Shown here piece after piece: positions 1-5,762 of a DNA stretch of 5,875 nucleotides. The translations under genes and the position numbers were made by a program. The first letter of the stretch is position 1. Each line of letters starts with the position of its first letter. The notes under the pieces were generated by a model. That model was not told where the DNA came from and did not search any database. It saw nothing but the letters and a program-made list of their open reading frames with translations. Source of the stretch: Mailhella sp. (lineage in GTDB: Bacteria; Desulfobacterota; Desulfovibrionia; Desulfovibrionales; Desulfovibrionaceae); the NCBI GenBank assembly GCA_017940105.1, contig JAGAZG010000034.1, positions 1 through 5,875 on the forward strand. The letters run 5' to 3'.

Positions 1-435
1 ATTCTTTATCATGGCCCCAGAAACGATCTCCCCTGCAGATACAGTGCCAAAGAGGTTTCCGACATGCTGAACGCAAAAAAAGATTCAGTTATGTGCGTGC
101 GTGGAAATTGCGATGCAGAAGTTGACCAGATGATGCTGGATTTTCCCATCATGGCGGATTATTGCCTTCTTTATCTTAAAAACAGATTGGTATTTGCCAC
201 GCATGGACATTTATATGACACATCCCATCTTCCGCCCCTGTCTGCTGGAGACATACTGCTTCATGGACATACCCATGTGCCTGCCTGGGAGGTTGCCGGA
301 AAAATTCTGTACATAAATCCCGGCTCTGTTTCCATCCCCAAAAAGAACAGCCCTAACAGCTACATGGTGCTTACAGATTCAGTTTTTTTCTGGAAAGACT
401 TGGATGGAAAAATATATCATGAGATGAGGTTCTGA
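1..435 (+). CDS. yfcE: YfcE-family metallophosphoesterase (5' truncated by window edge)
   Basis: The frame is open from base 1, and the 144 visible residues align by eye with most of E. coli YfcE (184 aa). YfcE is a metal-dependent (Mn) phosphodiesterase of the calcineurin-like superfamily, active on artificial diesters; its cellular substrate is unknown. The visible part begins in the LxHGPRN segment, so the first two metal motifs (DxH and the Asp of GD) lie just outside the window. Remaining signatures, in visible-part numbering: RGNCD (35-38, metal-binding Asn 36), EVDQM (40-44), THGH (67-70), GHTH (89-92, metal-binding His pair) and NPGSVSIPK (106-114). An internal ATG at 64 is not the real start, because conserved HGPRN sequence lies upstream of it. 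The protein should be cytosolic. The C-terminus is intact and ends at a TGA. No clear intrinsic terminator follows. The family call is firm; the substrate is unknown. Confidence 0.93.
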   Translation: MLYHGPRNDLPCRYSAKEVSDMLNAKKDSVMCVRGNCDAEVDQMMLDFPIMADYCLLYLKNRLVFATHGHLYDTSHLPPLSAGDILLHGHTHVPAWEVAGKILYINPGSVSIPKKNSPNSYMVLTDSVFFWKDLDGKIYHEMRF

Positions 436-515
436 CTCCAGAAGCAAAAACACTGTGTTGCGATGATAAGATATGTTTTTCTGTGGCATGATAGCATTAG
501 AATAAAACAGGCTCA

Positions 516-535
516 ACGAATGACCGGTCATGCGT
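516..535. promoter_or_regulatory. Near-perfect palindrome upstream of the SGNH hydrolase gene, candidate operator
   Basis: A perfect 12-bp palindrome, ATGACCGGTCAT (520-531), extends to 20 bases with a single mismatched pair (519/532) and matching ACG/CGT ends. It lies about 40 bases upstream of the start at 576, in the 140-base gap after yfcE. This is a typical place and symmetry for a dimeric repressor or activator site. I could not identify convincing -35/-10 boxes next to it, and I do not recognise the regulator. It could also be a chance palindrome. Confidence 0.35.
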
Positions 536-575
536 CGTTTGCTGCTGCAAAAAATAGTTCTGCATCGGGAATTTT

Positions 576-1112
576 ATGATCATAACATGCCTTGGCGACA
601 GCCTTACCTACGGCTATGGAGTGGACAGGGCACATACCTGGTGTGCATTAGCATCGCAGCTTACCGGGCATAGCTTTATCAACTGCGGCGTCAATGGCGC
701 CCTTTCTGATGAGATAGCAGCGCATCCGTTCTGGGGAGACGAACTTTTTGTCATGGGTGGTCTGAATGATATTTTCATGGGCAGAAACATCAGTGTGCCC
801 CTTGAAGGATTGCGGGCGCTTTGCCGCAAAGCTTCTGACCTGGGCGTCAGGCCAACTGCGGGCATACCAATGCAGATATCTCCCGACGTGGATGAAGCGT
901 GGTGCGAAGGTCCCGTTGACATTGAAAAGGTTCGTGCAGCCTATGCCGAGTATGCAGACAGGCTTGTCATTCAATGCAAAGAAGATGGCGTGCGCACGCT
1001 TGATCTCAGGCAGCGCATTCTCCCTTGTCATCTTTCTTTTGACGGCATCCATTTAAACCTGGCAGGACATAGGAGAATGGCCGAAGCCGTGGCCGAATTC
1101 TGGCCTGCATAA
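576..1112 (+). CDS. SGNH/GDSL-family hydrolase (small TAP-like esterase)
   Basis: This 178-aa protein has all the SGNH hydrolase blocks. Block I is GDSLTYGYG with nucleophile Ser9. Block II is NCGVNG (36-41), supplying an oxyanion-hole Gly. Block III is GGLND (61-65) with oxyanion Asn64. Block V is DGIHL (156-160) with catalytic Asp156 and His159. Family members hydrolyse ester bonds in lipids, acylated sugars or peptidoglycan modifications; the substrate cannot be read from the sequence. The size matches single-domain TAP/lysophospholipase-like enzymes. There is no signal peptide: the catalytic block begins at residue 7, so the enzyme is probably cytosolic. The ATG is preceded by a weak ribosome site GGGA (567-570) at five bases. 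The Ser9 position near the N-terminus is normal for the family and supports this start. It lies 140 bases after yfcE and 191 before the flavoprotein gene, so it is probably its own transcription unit. Confidence 0.9.
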   Translation: MIITCLGDSLTYGYGVDRAHTWCALASQLTGHSFINCGVNGALSDEIAAHPFWGDELFVMGGLNDIFMGRNISVPLEGLRALCRKASDLGVRPTAGIPMQISPDVDEAWCEGPVDIEKVRAAYAEYADRLVIQCKEDGVRTLDLRQRILPCHLSFDGIHLNLAGHRRMAEAVAEFWPA

Positions 1113-1154
1113 TACTGACGCTTTGCCTTGTCTGCCGCTGCTGAAAAATGAGAC

Positions 1155-1277
1155 GTGTGCTACAAATTCGCGGGAACTGAATCTGACATTTGCCTCAACT
1201 GCAACGAAAATCTCGTAATCGAGATCTGCGCTGCAAGCAAAATAGGCGCGAACAAGGCAAAGCTGCGAATCGGCTGA
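1155..1277 (+). CDS. Possible small protein, 40 aa, Cys-rich (uncertain)
   Basis: The 191-base gap between the hydrolase and the flavoprotein gene contains a 40-codon frame from a GTG to a TGA; an in-frame stop lies just upstream (1149-1151). The product has a CLNC pair (Cys13, Cys16) plus Cys2 and Cys25, then a beta-strand-like stretch NLVIEI (19-24) and KAKLRIG at the end. The second half vaguely recalls the strand pattern of CsrA (N-hydrophobic-VI... then N-K-x-K-L-x-I), but it has extra residues in between and lacks the usual N-terminus. I do not recognise the protein. Against it: no ATG, no good ribosome-binding site, and a length that chance could produce. For it: the residue composition looks protein-like, and the frame fills the gap. 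It could also be the remnant of a decayed gene, or a regulatory leader with no product. Confidence 0.22.
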   Translation: MCYKFAGTESDICLNCNENLVIEICAASKIGANKAKLRIG

Positions 1278-1286
1278 TCTCGTAAT
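1210..1286 (+). promoter_or_regulatory. Inverted repeat and repeated half-site upstream of the flavoprotein gene, candidate operator
   Basis: An inverted repeat, ATCTCG-TAAT-CGAGAT (1210-1225), has 6-bp perfect arms. The left ten bases, ATCTCGTAAT, occur again in the same orientation at 1277-1286, 67 bases further on and just before the ribosome site of the flavoprotein gene. A weak promoter can be drawn over the first copy: TTGCCT (1190-1195), an 18-base spacer, and CGTAAT (1214-1219), with four of six consensus bases in each box. A regulator bound at the repeat would then cover the -10 box. The arrangement is suggestive only. The same bases can also be read as codons of the possible small frame here, and both readings cannot easily be fully true. 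Confidence 0.3.
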
Positions 1287-1303
1287 TTTGTGGAGGAAAA
1301 GGA

Positions 1304-1951
1304 ATGAAAAAAGTTCTGGCAATAAACGGCAGCCCAAGAAAAAAATGGAACACCGCCATGGCATTGCAGAGCGCTCTTGACGGGGCGGCGTCTGCAGGCG
1401 CAGAGACAAAGCTTGTTCATCTAATGGGATTGAAGTTTAGCGGATGCGTCAGTTGCTTTGCGTGCAAGAGGCATGAGAATAATGCCGCCATTTGCGCTAT
1501 AAAGGATGATATGCGGCCTGTTCTGGAAGCTGCCATGGAATCGGATGTCATTCTTGTTGGAAGTCCGGTATATTTCAGCAATCTTGATGCGTTTACAATC
1601 GCGTTTCTTGAGCGGCTGTTATTTATGAATTATACATACAGCATGGAACAGCCGAGCAAACTTACCAGAAAAATAGCTTCCGGCTTGATTTTGACAATGA
1701 ATGCGACGGATGCTCTTCTTGAGCCGCTGGGCTATAACAGGCTGTTCAAGCATTATGCAGATACGATGCACAGGGTTTTGCTCGGACAAAGCGAATTTCT
1801 GGCGATTACAGACACAATGCAGTTTACGGACTATTCAAAATACATGAGCAGCATTTTTGATCCTGAGCACAAAAAGAAAATGCGTGAAGAAAAGTTTCCG
1901 CAGGATTTGAAAGCCTGTTATGAGCTTGGCCGCAGGCTTGCGCTTGTTTAG
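1304..1951 (+). CDS. Flavodoxin-family FMN protein / NAD(P)H-dependent reductase with Cys cluster
   Basis: This 215-aa cytosolic protein has the flavodoxin-like fold of the FMN reductase and iron-sulfur flavoprotein group. The first strand and phosphate-binding loop are VLAINGSPRKKWNT (4-17), where GSPR...NT grips the FMN phosphate. A second flavin loop, GSPVYF, lies at 86-91. Between them is a cysteine cluster C-x2-C-x2-C-x9-C (Cys48, 51, 54, 64) followed by KDDM (67-70). This resembles the compact motif of archaeal/bacterial iron-sulfur flavoproteins, which bind a 4Fe-4S cluster, though many relatives are annotated simply as NAD(P)H-dependent oxidoreductases. Whether a cluster is bound here is inference. 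The C-terminal half is helical and less conserved. The ATG follows an excellent ribosome site, GGAGG (1292-1296), at seven bases. The gene probably has its own promoter in the upstream gap. The electron partner and substrate are unknown. Confidence 0.88.
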   Translation: MKKVLAINGSPRKKWNTAMALQSALDGAASAGAETKLVHLMGLKFSGCVSCFACKRHENNAAICAIKDDMRPVLEAAMESDVILVGSPVYFSNLDAFTIAFLERLLFMNYTYSMEQPSKLTRKIASGLILTMNATDALLEPLGYNRLFKHYADTMHRVLLGQSEFLAITDTMQFTDYSKYMSSIFDPEHKKKMREEKFPQDLKACYELGRRLALV

Positions 1952-2146
1952 TTGTCCATAGCAACGCACCAGACATCATAAAAGGTTGAAAGCAGAGCCT
2001 TGAGTCACTGCCTCAGACATCTATGCCTGGGGCAGCGGCGTTTAAAAAAATCTTGGTTCCGGTCAGGCCGCCGGAATACTTTCTGCGTGTTATCTGGGGT
2101 TCAGGCCTGCCGGGCAATATGGGCGTTATTAAAAGCGAGAGAGCGG
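1952..2146. other. Convergent intergenic region between the flavoprotein gene and amrB-amrA
   Basis: This 195-base stretch separates convergent genes and should hold the terminators of both. Two hairpins are visible. The first has arms CTGCCTCAG and CTGGGGCAG (2008-2016 and 2027-2035; nine pairs including one G-U) around a 10-base loop. On the plus strand it is followed only by a short TTT, so it is a weak terminator candidate for the flavoprotein gene. The second is listed separately as a minus-strand terminator. The short open frames across this region have no recognisable protein signature or good ribosome site, and I regard them as non-coding. Confidence 0.5.
2044..2076 (-). terminator. 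Possible rho-independent terminator of the amr genes
   Basis: On the minus strand a G+C-rich stem, TTCCGG / CCGGAA (2076-2071 and 2062-2057, eight-base loop), is followed after six bases by a run of seven T (2050-2044). This is about 70 bases beyond the amrB-amrA stop, the right place for the end of that transcript. The stem is short, and the gap before the T run is longer than in a classical terminator, so the call is tentative. Confidence 0.4.
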
Positions 2147-3595
2147 TCACATTTGCTGTTCGTGAAAAACCTGGGCCGTAAAAACAAAAAACTGGCAGCC
2201 TGATTTCCATGCATCGGCAGGCAGGCCGGCTTTTAGCGAGAGATGGGCAAGCATGGTTGGTACGTCCCATCCTTGTTCCGGGGCTACCTGAGGCAGGAAT
2301 ACCGCCCCCCGTCCATTTTTCTGCAAGATGACGCCGTGCCGTCCAATGACAATTTCGCGGTAAGAAGAAATGGCTTCTGGCGGGGTAAGAACAGAAACCT
2401 CTATTTCCGTCTTGCCCAGCTCTTCCGGACGGAGCTGCTCAAAGCGGCTGTCTTCAAAAGCAGCGCTTATCGCTCTCGCCGTGACAGCCTGCCACAAAGG
2501 ACGCATGGGCAGTACTTCGCCAATGCATCCGCGCAGGCGTTTCTGCATGGTCAACGTGACGAACACCGCTCTTTTTTGCTGGAGCTCAAAGAATGTGCTT
2601 TTATCAAAAAAAGGCAGGAATTCATTGCATGGCTTGCCAAATTTTTTTTGCAGCTGGCGCCGTGCCAGCATTGGCAGAATGCGCCCGGTCTGCAGGCTCA
2701 CTGGAGTATTGCCATGGAGTTCTGGCTCTGTTTTTAAAGGGGCGGTCCAGTCGGCGCTGACCGCAGCGGCCGTATAGCCGACGCAGTGTGTCCAGTCGCC
2801 GGTCTTCAATCCTGAATTGGCATAGTCTATGCGCGTGAACGTGGCTTGCCCGGGAAGAAGCTGCAGCAAAAGCAGCATGGCAGAAGCGCCGCATACAGTG
2901 GCTTGCGTATGACGGATGAAATCACAGAAGATATCTGTTCTGCCGGAGGCGAAAGCTTCCCATACGCGGCGGTCAAGCTCTTCCATGTTGCGGGGAATGT
3001 GTTCTGTGAAAGGGGTATAGGCAAAATTTTTGCCATAATGTGTGAAATCCGTGCTGATGACGAGCAGTGTTTCTTTGTCAAGCATGGCTCGCAGCGCAGA
3101 GGCAATCTCTTCCATCTGTTTTGCGGCATTGCCGCCGGCATAAATAAAATCGCCGACAAGCAATGCGCCGAACTGGCATTCCGGAAAGAACCGCCTGAGC
3201 AGCGGGAGCTGTATGTCTATGCTGTGCTCCGCGGCATGAGCATCAGCAAAGCAGGTCGCATGAGGAAGAGAATGCAGCCGTTCATGCAATTCTCTGCCGA
3301 ATACGGCAGGACCGAATGGGGTTTCGACCTCTCCGCAGGGTTCAACGCTGACAACTCCAGAAAATGCCATGCGGTGGCTTGGGGCAAGGATGATGATTTT
3401 TTTATATTGCCCAGGAAAAACATGCGAGCATGCCTCTGCCGCTATTTCACCTGAATAGGCATAGCCAGCGTGCGGCAGAATGAGAGCTGCAGGGTGCAGA
3501 TCCTTGGCTGGCCGTTCAGTCCAGGGACTGAAAAGGCTTTCAATCTGCCGGGGATCTTCCGGATACCATGTTCCTGCGATATTTGGTTTGCGCAT
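2147..3595 (-). CDS. amrB: AmmeMemoRadiSam system fusion: Memo-like (AmrB) plus AMMECR1 (AmrA) domains
   Basis: This 482-aa fusion has two domains. Residues 1 to about 285 form a Memo-like domain, structurally related to LigB-type extradiol dioxygenases. It starts with the typical RKPNIAGTWYP and shows PHAGYAYSG (His42), APSHR (His74), EHSIDIQLP (His124), STDFTHYG (Asp183, His186) and VCG (Cys235). His42, His74 and Cys235 match the metal-site residues described for human MEMO1. Residues about 300-480 form an AMMECR1 domain with the signature LRGCIG (354-359), preceded by AVFVTL and followed by SAAFEDSRF. Memo and AMMECR1 proteins are encoded together with a radical SAM enzyme in many bacteria and archaea; their joint reaction is not established to my knowledge. 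The ATG overlaps the amrS stop (TGATG). It has a strong ribosome site GGGAGG (3606-3601) inside the end of amrS, so translation is coupled. No signal peptide; cytosolic. Confidence 0.93.
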   Translation of the reverse strand: MRKPNIAGTWYPEDPRQIESLFSPWTERPAKDLHPAALILPHAGYAYSGEIAAEACSHVFPGQYKKIIILAPSHRMAFSGVVSVEPCGEVETPFGPAVFGRELHERLHSLPHATCFADAHAAEHSIDIQLPLLRRFFPECQFGALLVGDFIYAGGNAAKQMEEIASALRAMLDKETLLVISTDFTHYGKNFAYTPFTEHIPRNMEELDRRVWEAFASGRTDIFCDFIRHTQATVCGASAMLLLLQLLPGQATFTRIDYANSGLKTGDWTHCVGYTAAAVSADWTAPLKTEPELHGNTPVSLQTGRILPMLARRQLQKKFGKPCNEFLPFFDKSTFFELQQKRAVFVTLTMQKRLRGCIGEVLPMRPLWQAVTARAISAAFEDSRFEQLRPEELGKTEIEVSVLTPPEAISSYREIVIGRHGVILQKNGRGAVFLPQVAPEQGWDVPTMLAHLSLKAGLPADAWKSGCQFFVFTAQVFHEQQM

Positions 3596-4560
3596 CAGAA
3601 CCTCCCGTACAGGGCAGAACCGCAGACGGGGCAGCGGCCTTCTGCAAGCCTGTTTTCAATAATGGCGTATCTGCTGCGCGATATAAGGATGCTTCCGCAC
3701 GATGCGCAGCATGTGTCGTTTTCATGAAAGCTGTTTCCTCTGTATACATGCTTGAGTCCTTCTGACAAGGCAATATCCTGTGCCTTTTCTATCGTCGATT
3801 CAGGCGTGGCGGGGAGCTCGCTCAGCAGATGGCAGGGAAAAAATCGGGAAAAATGCAACGGGGTTTCCGTCCCCAGTTCGTCGCGTACAAAGCGGGCCAG
3901 AGACATTATGGCGCTGTCAGAATCGTTCAATGTCGGAATAAGCAGATTCGTCACTTCCAGCGAAATGGAAAACTTGCGAAAAAGTTTTAATGCTTCCAGC
4001 ACAGGTCTTAGGGATGCTCCGCAGTTTTTTCTGTAGAAATCGTCTGAATAGGCCTTAAGGTCAATGTTGGCCGCATCGATGAACGGCAGCAGGGCAGCAA
4101 GAGGTTCCTTCTCTATATATGCAGCGCTGACCAGCACGTTGGAGCCTCCTGCCCCTTTGACTTCACGTGCACAATCAAGCACATATTCATATGCCACGAG
4201 GGGTTCATTGTAGGTATAGGCAACATGGCGCGTACCATGCATGGCCATGAGCGCAGGCAGCTTGTCCGGAGGCAGCTCATGGCAGCGGAGTGCCAGCGGC
4301 GACACTTGTGAAATGGAGGCGTTTTGACAGTTGCGGCAGTGCAGGTTGCAGCCGCCTGTCCCGATGGAGAGTATGCGTTCTCCGGGAAAAAAGTGGTAGA
4401 GCGGCTTTTTTTCCATGGGATCCATGGCGATGGAGCACGGCTTGCCATAGGCAAGGGGCTTGATGGTTCCGCCAATATTGATTCTGGCTCGGCAGTCGCC
4501 GGCTTTGCCTTCCTGAAGGGAACAATGACGGGGACAAAGTCCGCAGATCATGGGCGCCAT
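3595..4560 (-). CDS. amrS: AmmeMemoRadiSam system radical SAM enzyme
   Basis: This 321-aa radical SAM protein is related to pyruvate-formate-lyase activating enzymes. The N-terminus has the family's cysteine segment CGLCPRHCSL (Cys6, 9, 13) with Cys23. Then come a DPMEKKPLYHF stretch (48-58) and the 4Fe-4S/SAM motif C-x3-C-x2-C in GTGGCNLHCRNCQN (Cys71, 75, 78). Other family marks are TYNEP (116-120) and NIDLKAY (165-171). The C-terminus carries a zinc-ribbon-like pair, C-x2-C (285/288) and C-x2-C (310/313). The enzyme should cleave SAM reductively to start a radical reaction; the substrate is unknown, and the coupled Memo/AMMECR1 protein is the obvious partner or substrate. The first ATG is supported by a ribosome site GGGAG (4572-4568) at seven bases. 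A second Met at codon 4 is a less likely start. All expected cysteines are present and the gene looks intact. Confidence 0.94.
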   Translation of the reverse strand: MAPMICGLCPRHCSLQEGKAGDCRARINIGGTIKPLAYGKPCSIAMDPMEKKPLYHFFPGERILSIGTGGCNLHCRNCQNASISQVSPLALRCHELPPDKLPALMAMHGTRHVAYTYNEPLVAYEYVLDCAREVKGAGGSNVLVSAAYIEKEPLAALLPFIDAANIDLKAYSDDFYRKNCGASLRPVLEALKLFRKFSISLEVTNLLIPTLNDSDSAIMSLARFVRDELGTETPLHFSRFFPCHLLSELPATPESTIEKAQDIALSEGLKHVYRGNSFHENDTCCASCGSILISRSRYAIIENRLAEGRCPVCGSALYGRF

Positions 4561-4742
4561 GTTTTTTCTCCCGCGTTTTTATCGTTATTTCCGTTCTGGT
4601 CTAAGACCTCGTCTTCAGACCGGTACGGACGCCCTCCGGATTAATGCCGTGATATTTGCTGCGACCGTCTTGGGAGGTTTCATTTTTCCCCTAAACACCG
4701 GTTGCACAGGCATGGATGCCGGTGCAGGCCTTCTATGACTCC
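4561..4742 (-). other. mutM-amrS intergenic region with two hairpins
   Basis: On the minus strand this 182-base gap separates mutM from amrS and probably contains the amrS promoter, though I find no convincing -35/-10 pair. A hairpin at 4703-4726 has arms TGCAC-GGCAT and ATGCC-GTGCA with one mismatched A/G pair. Outer arms CACCGG / CCGGTG (4696-4701, 4719-4724) offer an alternative pairing. A second imperfect hairpin at 4598-4621 pairs GGTCT with AGACC and AGAC with GTCT, about 40 bases before the amrS start. Neither is followed by a T run on the minus strand, so neither is a standard terminator. Two alternative pairings plus a short frame between them would fit a leader or attenuation arrangement, but this is speculative. 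Confidence 0.4.
4615..4683 (-). CDS. Possible 22-aa leader peptide between mutM and amrS (uncertain)
   Basis: An ATG at 4683 is preceded by AGGGG (4692-4688) at four bases and opens a 22-codon frame, MKPPKTVAANITALIRRASV plus two residues, ending in TGA at 4617-4615. The stop falls inside the imperfect hairpin at 4598-4621. The ribosome site is reasonable, and the place fits a leader peptide of the amr genes. No amino acid is strongly over-represented, so there is no hint of which signal it might sense. A frame this short can arise by chance. Confidence 0.2.
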   Translation of the reverse strand: MKPPKTVAANITALIRRASVPV

Positions 4743-5684
4743 CTATGCTTTTTGGCATCTGGGACACCAGACCGTACTGCGGCCGCCGATGCGGGCAGAG
4801 CAGAGTTCACTTCCGCAGGCAAGGCATTTTTGCCCTTCTCGCCCATAGACGCGAAAACTGTTTTGAAAAGAGCCCGCGTCTCCATGCGCGCTGCGGTAAT
4901 CACTGATGGTGCTGCCGCATTCACGAATGGCCCTTAGCAATATTTCCACAAGGCATCTGTGCAGTTTTTTCAGCCTTTCATCTGAAAGCTCATTTCCTCG
5001 GGAATCGGGCCTTATGCCAGCGGCAAACAGGCTTTCCGCCGCATAGATATTGCCAACGCCAGCAATAATTTTTTGATCCAGAAGCAGGCTTTTCACCTGC
5101 CTTTTGCATTTGAATCGGGCGGCAAAAGTCTCGTCGCTTATTTCCAGAGGTTCCGGCCCCAGCTCTTGCCAGAAGGGCCAGCCTTTTAGTTCCTGGCCGC
5201 TTAGCGCCCTGGCGCTTCCAAATTTGCGGGCGTCATTGAAAAAAAGCCGTGTGCCGTCGCTTAGTTCAAAGATAATCCTCGTGTGCTTTTGCACGGCTGT
5301 TTCGCCTGCCTGAGGAAACAGGCCTCCGGTCATGCGCAAATGAAAAGCAATGCCCGTTAGTTGGTGTGCGTTTTCTGGCTCTGCCTCCGGTCGCCCGCAT
5401 TCAATGACGCTGCCCGCATAGCGCAATGGCCATGCATCTGCCGAATCGGGAACAGCAAGCTCTTTGCTGCTGCAGGGGCGGCATGCTTCGCCAAAATGCA
5501 GCAGGAGAAGCTTGCCTCTCCTGCTTACGGCACATATGAGCGGCTGCATGCGTGCAATGTCATCGGGCGTCGCATGCCCTTGCCATGAACGTTTTTCAAG
5601 AACGCGTATGGCTGTTATGCGCCTGCCGCATATGTCAGGGGCCAGAGTCCTTGCAATGGTTTCCACTTCCGGCAGTTCAGGCAT
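4743..5684 (-). CDS. mutM: Formamidopyrimidine-DNA glycosylase (Fpg/MutM) with a ~40-aa insertion
   Basis: This bifunctional DNA glycosylase/AP lyase removes 8-oxoguanine and formamidopyrimidines. The 313-aa product begins MPELPEVETIAR, where Pro2 is the catalytic amine after Met removal and Glu3 the acid. Lys58 (RRGK) matches the conserved E. coli lysine. Further marks are HLRMTGG (115-121, lesion-probing Met118), NDARKFGS (150-157, Arg153/Phe155 intercalating pair) and AGVGNIYAAESLF (208-220, Asn212) in the helix-two-turn-helix. The C-terminal zinc finger has C-x2-C (287/290), 16 residues, then C-x2-C (307/310), with Arg302 in the DNA-binding hairpin. E. coli MutM has 269 residues. The excess is mostly one insertion of about 40 residues (roughly 66-108) between the Lys58 strand and the HLRMTG strand, with three Cys (68, 71, 96). 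The ATG is set by the conserved N-terminus and a strong AGGAG (5696-5692) at seven bases. It lies 78 bases after alaS and is probably co-transcribed with it. Confidence 0.96.
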   Translation of the reverse strand: MPELPEVETIARTLAPDICGRRITAIRVLEKRSWQGHATPDDIARMQPLICAVSRRGKLLLLHFGEACRPCSSKELAVPDSADAWPLRYAGSVIECGRPEAEPENAHQLTGIAFHLRMTGGLFPQAGETAVQKHTRIIFELSDGTRLFFNDARKFGSARALSGQELKGWPFWQELGPEPLEISDETFAARFKCKRQVKSLLLDQKIIAGVGNIYAAESLFAAGIRPDSRGNELSDERLKKLHRCLVEILLRAIRECGSTISDYRSAHGDAGSFQNSFRVYGREGQKCLACGSELCSARIGGRSTVWCPRCQKA

Positions 5685-5703
5685 TGTTTATCTCCTAAAC
5701 GGA

Positions 5704-5736
5704 GAACATCCGGCAGATGCTTTCCACCGGATGTTC
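5704..5736 (-). promoter_or_regulatory. Perfect 10-bp hairpin between alaS and mutM, next to the mutM ribosome site
   Basis: Arms GAACATCCGG (5704-5713) and CCGGATGTTC (5727-5736) pair perfectly around a 13-base loop, with a possible G-U and G-C extension. On the minus-strand transcript the hairpin begins 26 bases after the alaS stop and ends seven bases before the mutM ribosome site (AGGAG, 5696-5692). No T run follows it, so it is not a standard terminator. It could be an RNA processing or stability element, a partial terminator, or a modulator of mutM translation. Confidence 0.5.
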
Positions 5737-5762
5737 CCGCAGTACAGAGTCAACGGCAACAG

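Noticed and set aside
64..66. ATG at 64 as the true start of the phosphoesterase
   Set aside because: Conserved YfcE sequence (HGPRN and following residues) is encoded upstream in the same frame back to base 1, so the gene is cut by the window edge.
457..468. AACAC-T-GTGTT as a terminator hairpin for yfcE
   Set aside because: The single-base loop is too tight, and no T run follows directly; a 6-base T run occurs only further downstream without a stem.
1053..1420. Minus-strand open frames covering the gap before the flavoprotein gene
   Set aside because: They run into the N-terminal coding region of the flavoprotein gene or the end of the hydrolase gene, and the translations look random. The plus-strand small frame is the only one with protein-like character.
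2000..2270. Open frames on both strands across the convergent intergenic region
   Set aside because: They overlap the amrB-amrA 3' end, lack family signatures or good ribosome sites, and cross likely terminator hairpins.
2846..3454. 202-codon open frame on the plus strand inside amrB-amrA
   Set aside because: It is antisense to the well-supported Memo domain and has no recognisable motif or ribosome site; it is a shadow of the real gene's codon use.
4599..4625. TTAGAC ... TAAAAA type promoter for amrS
   Set aside because: The -35-like box matches the consensus poorly, so I did not list it as a promoter.
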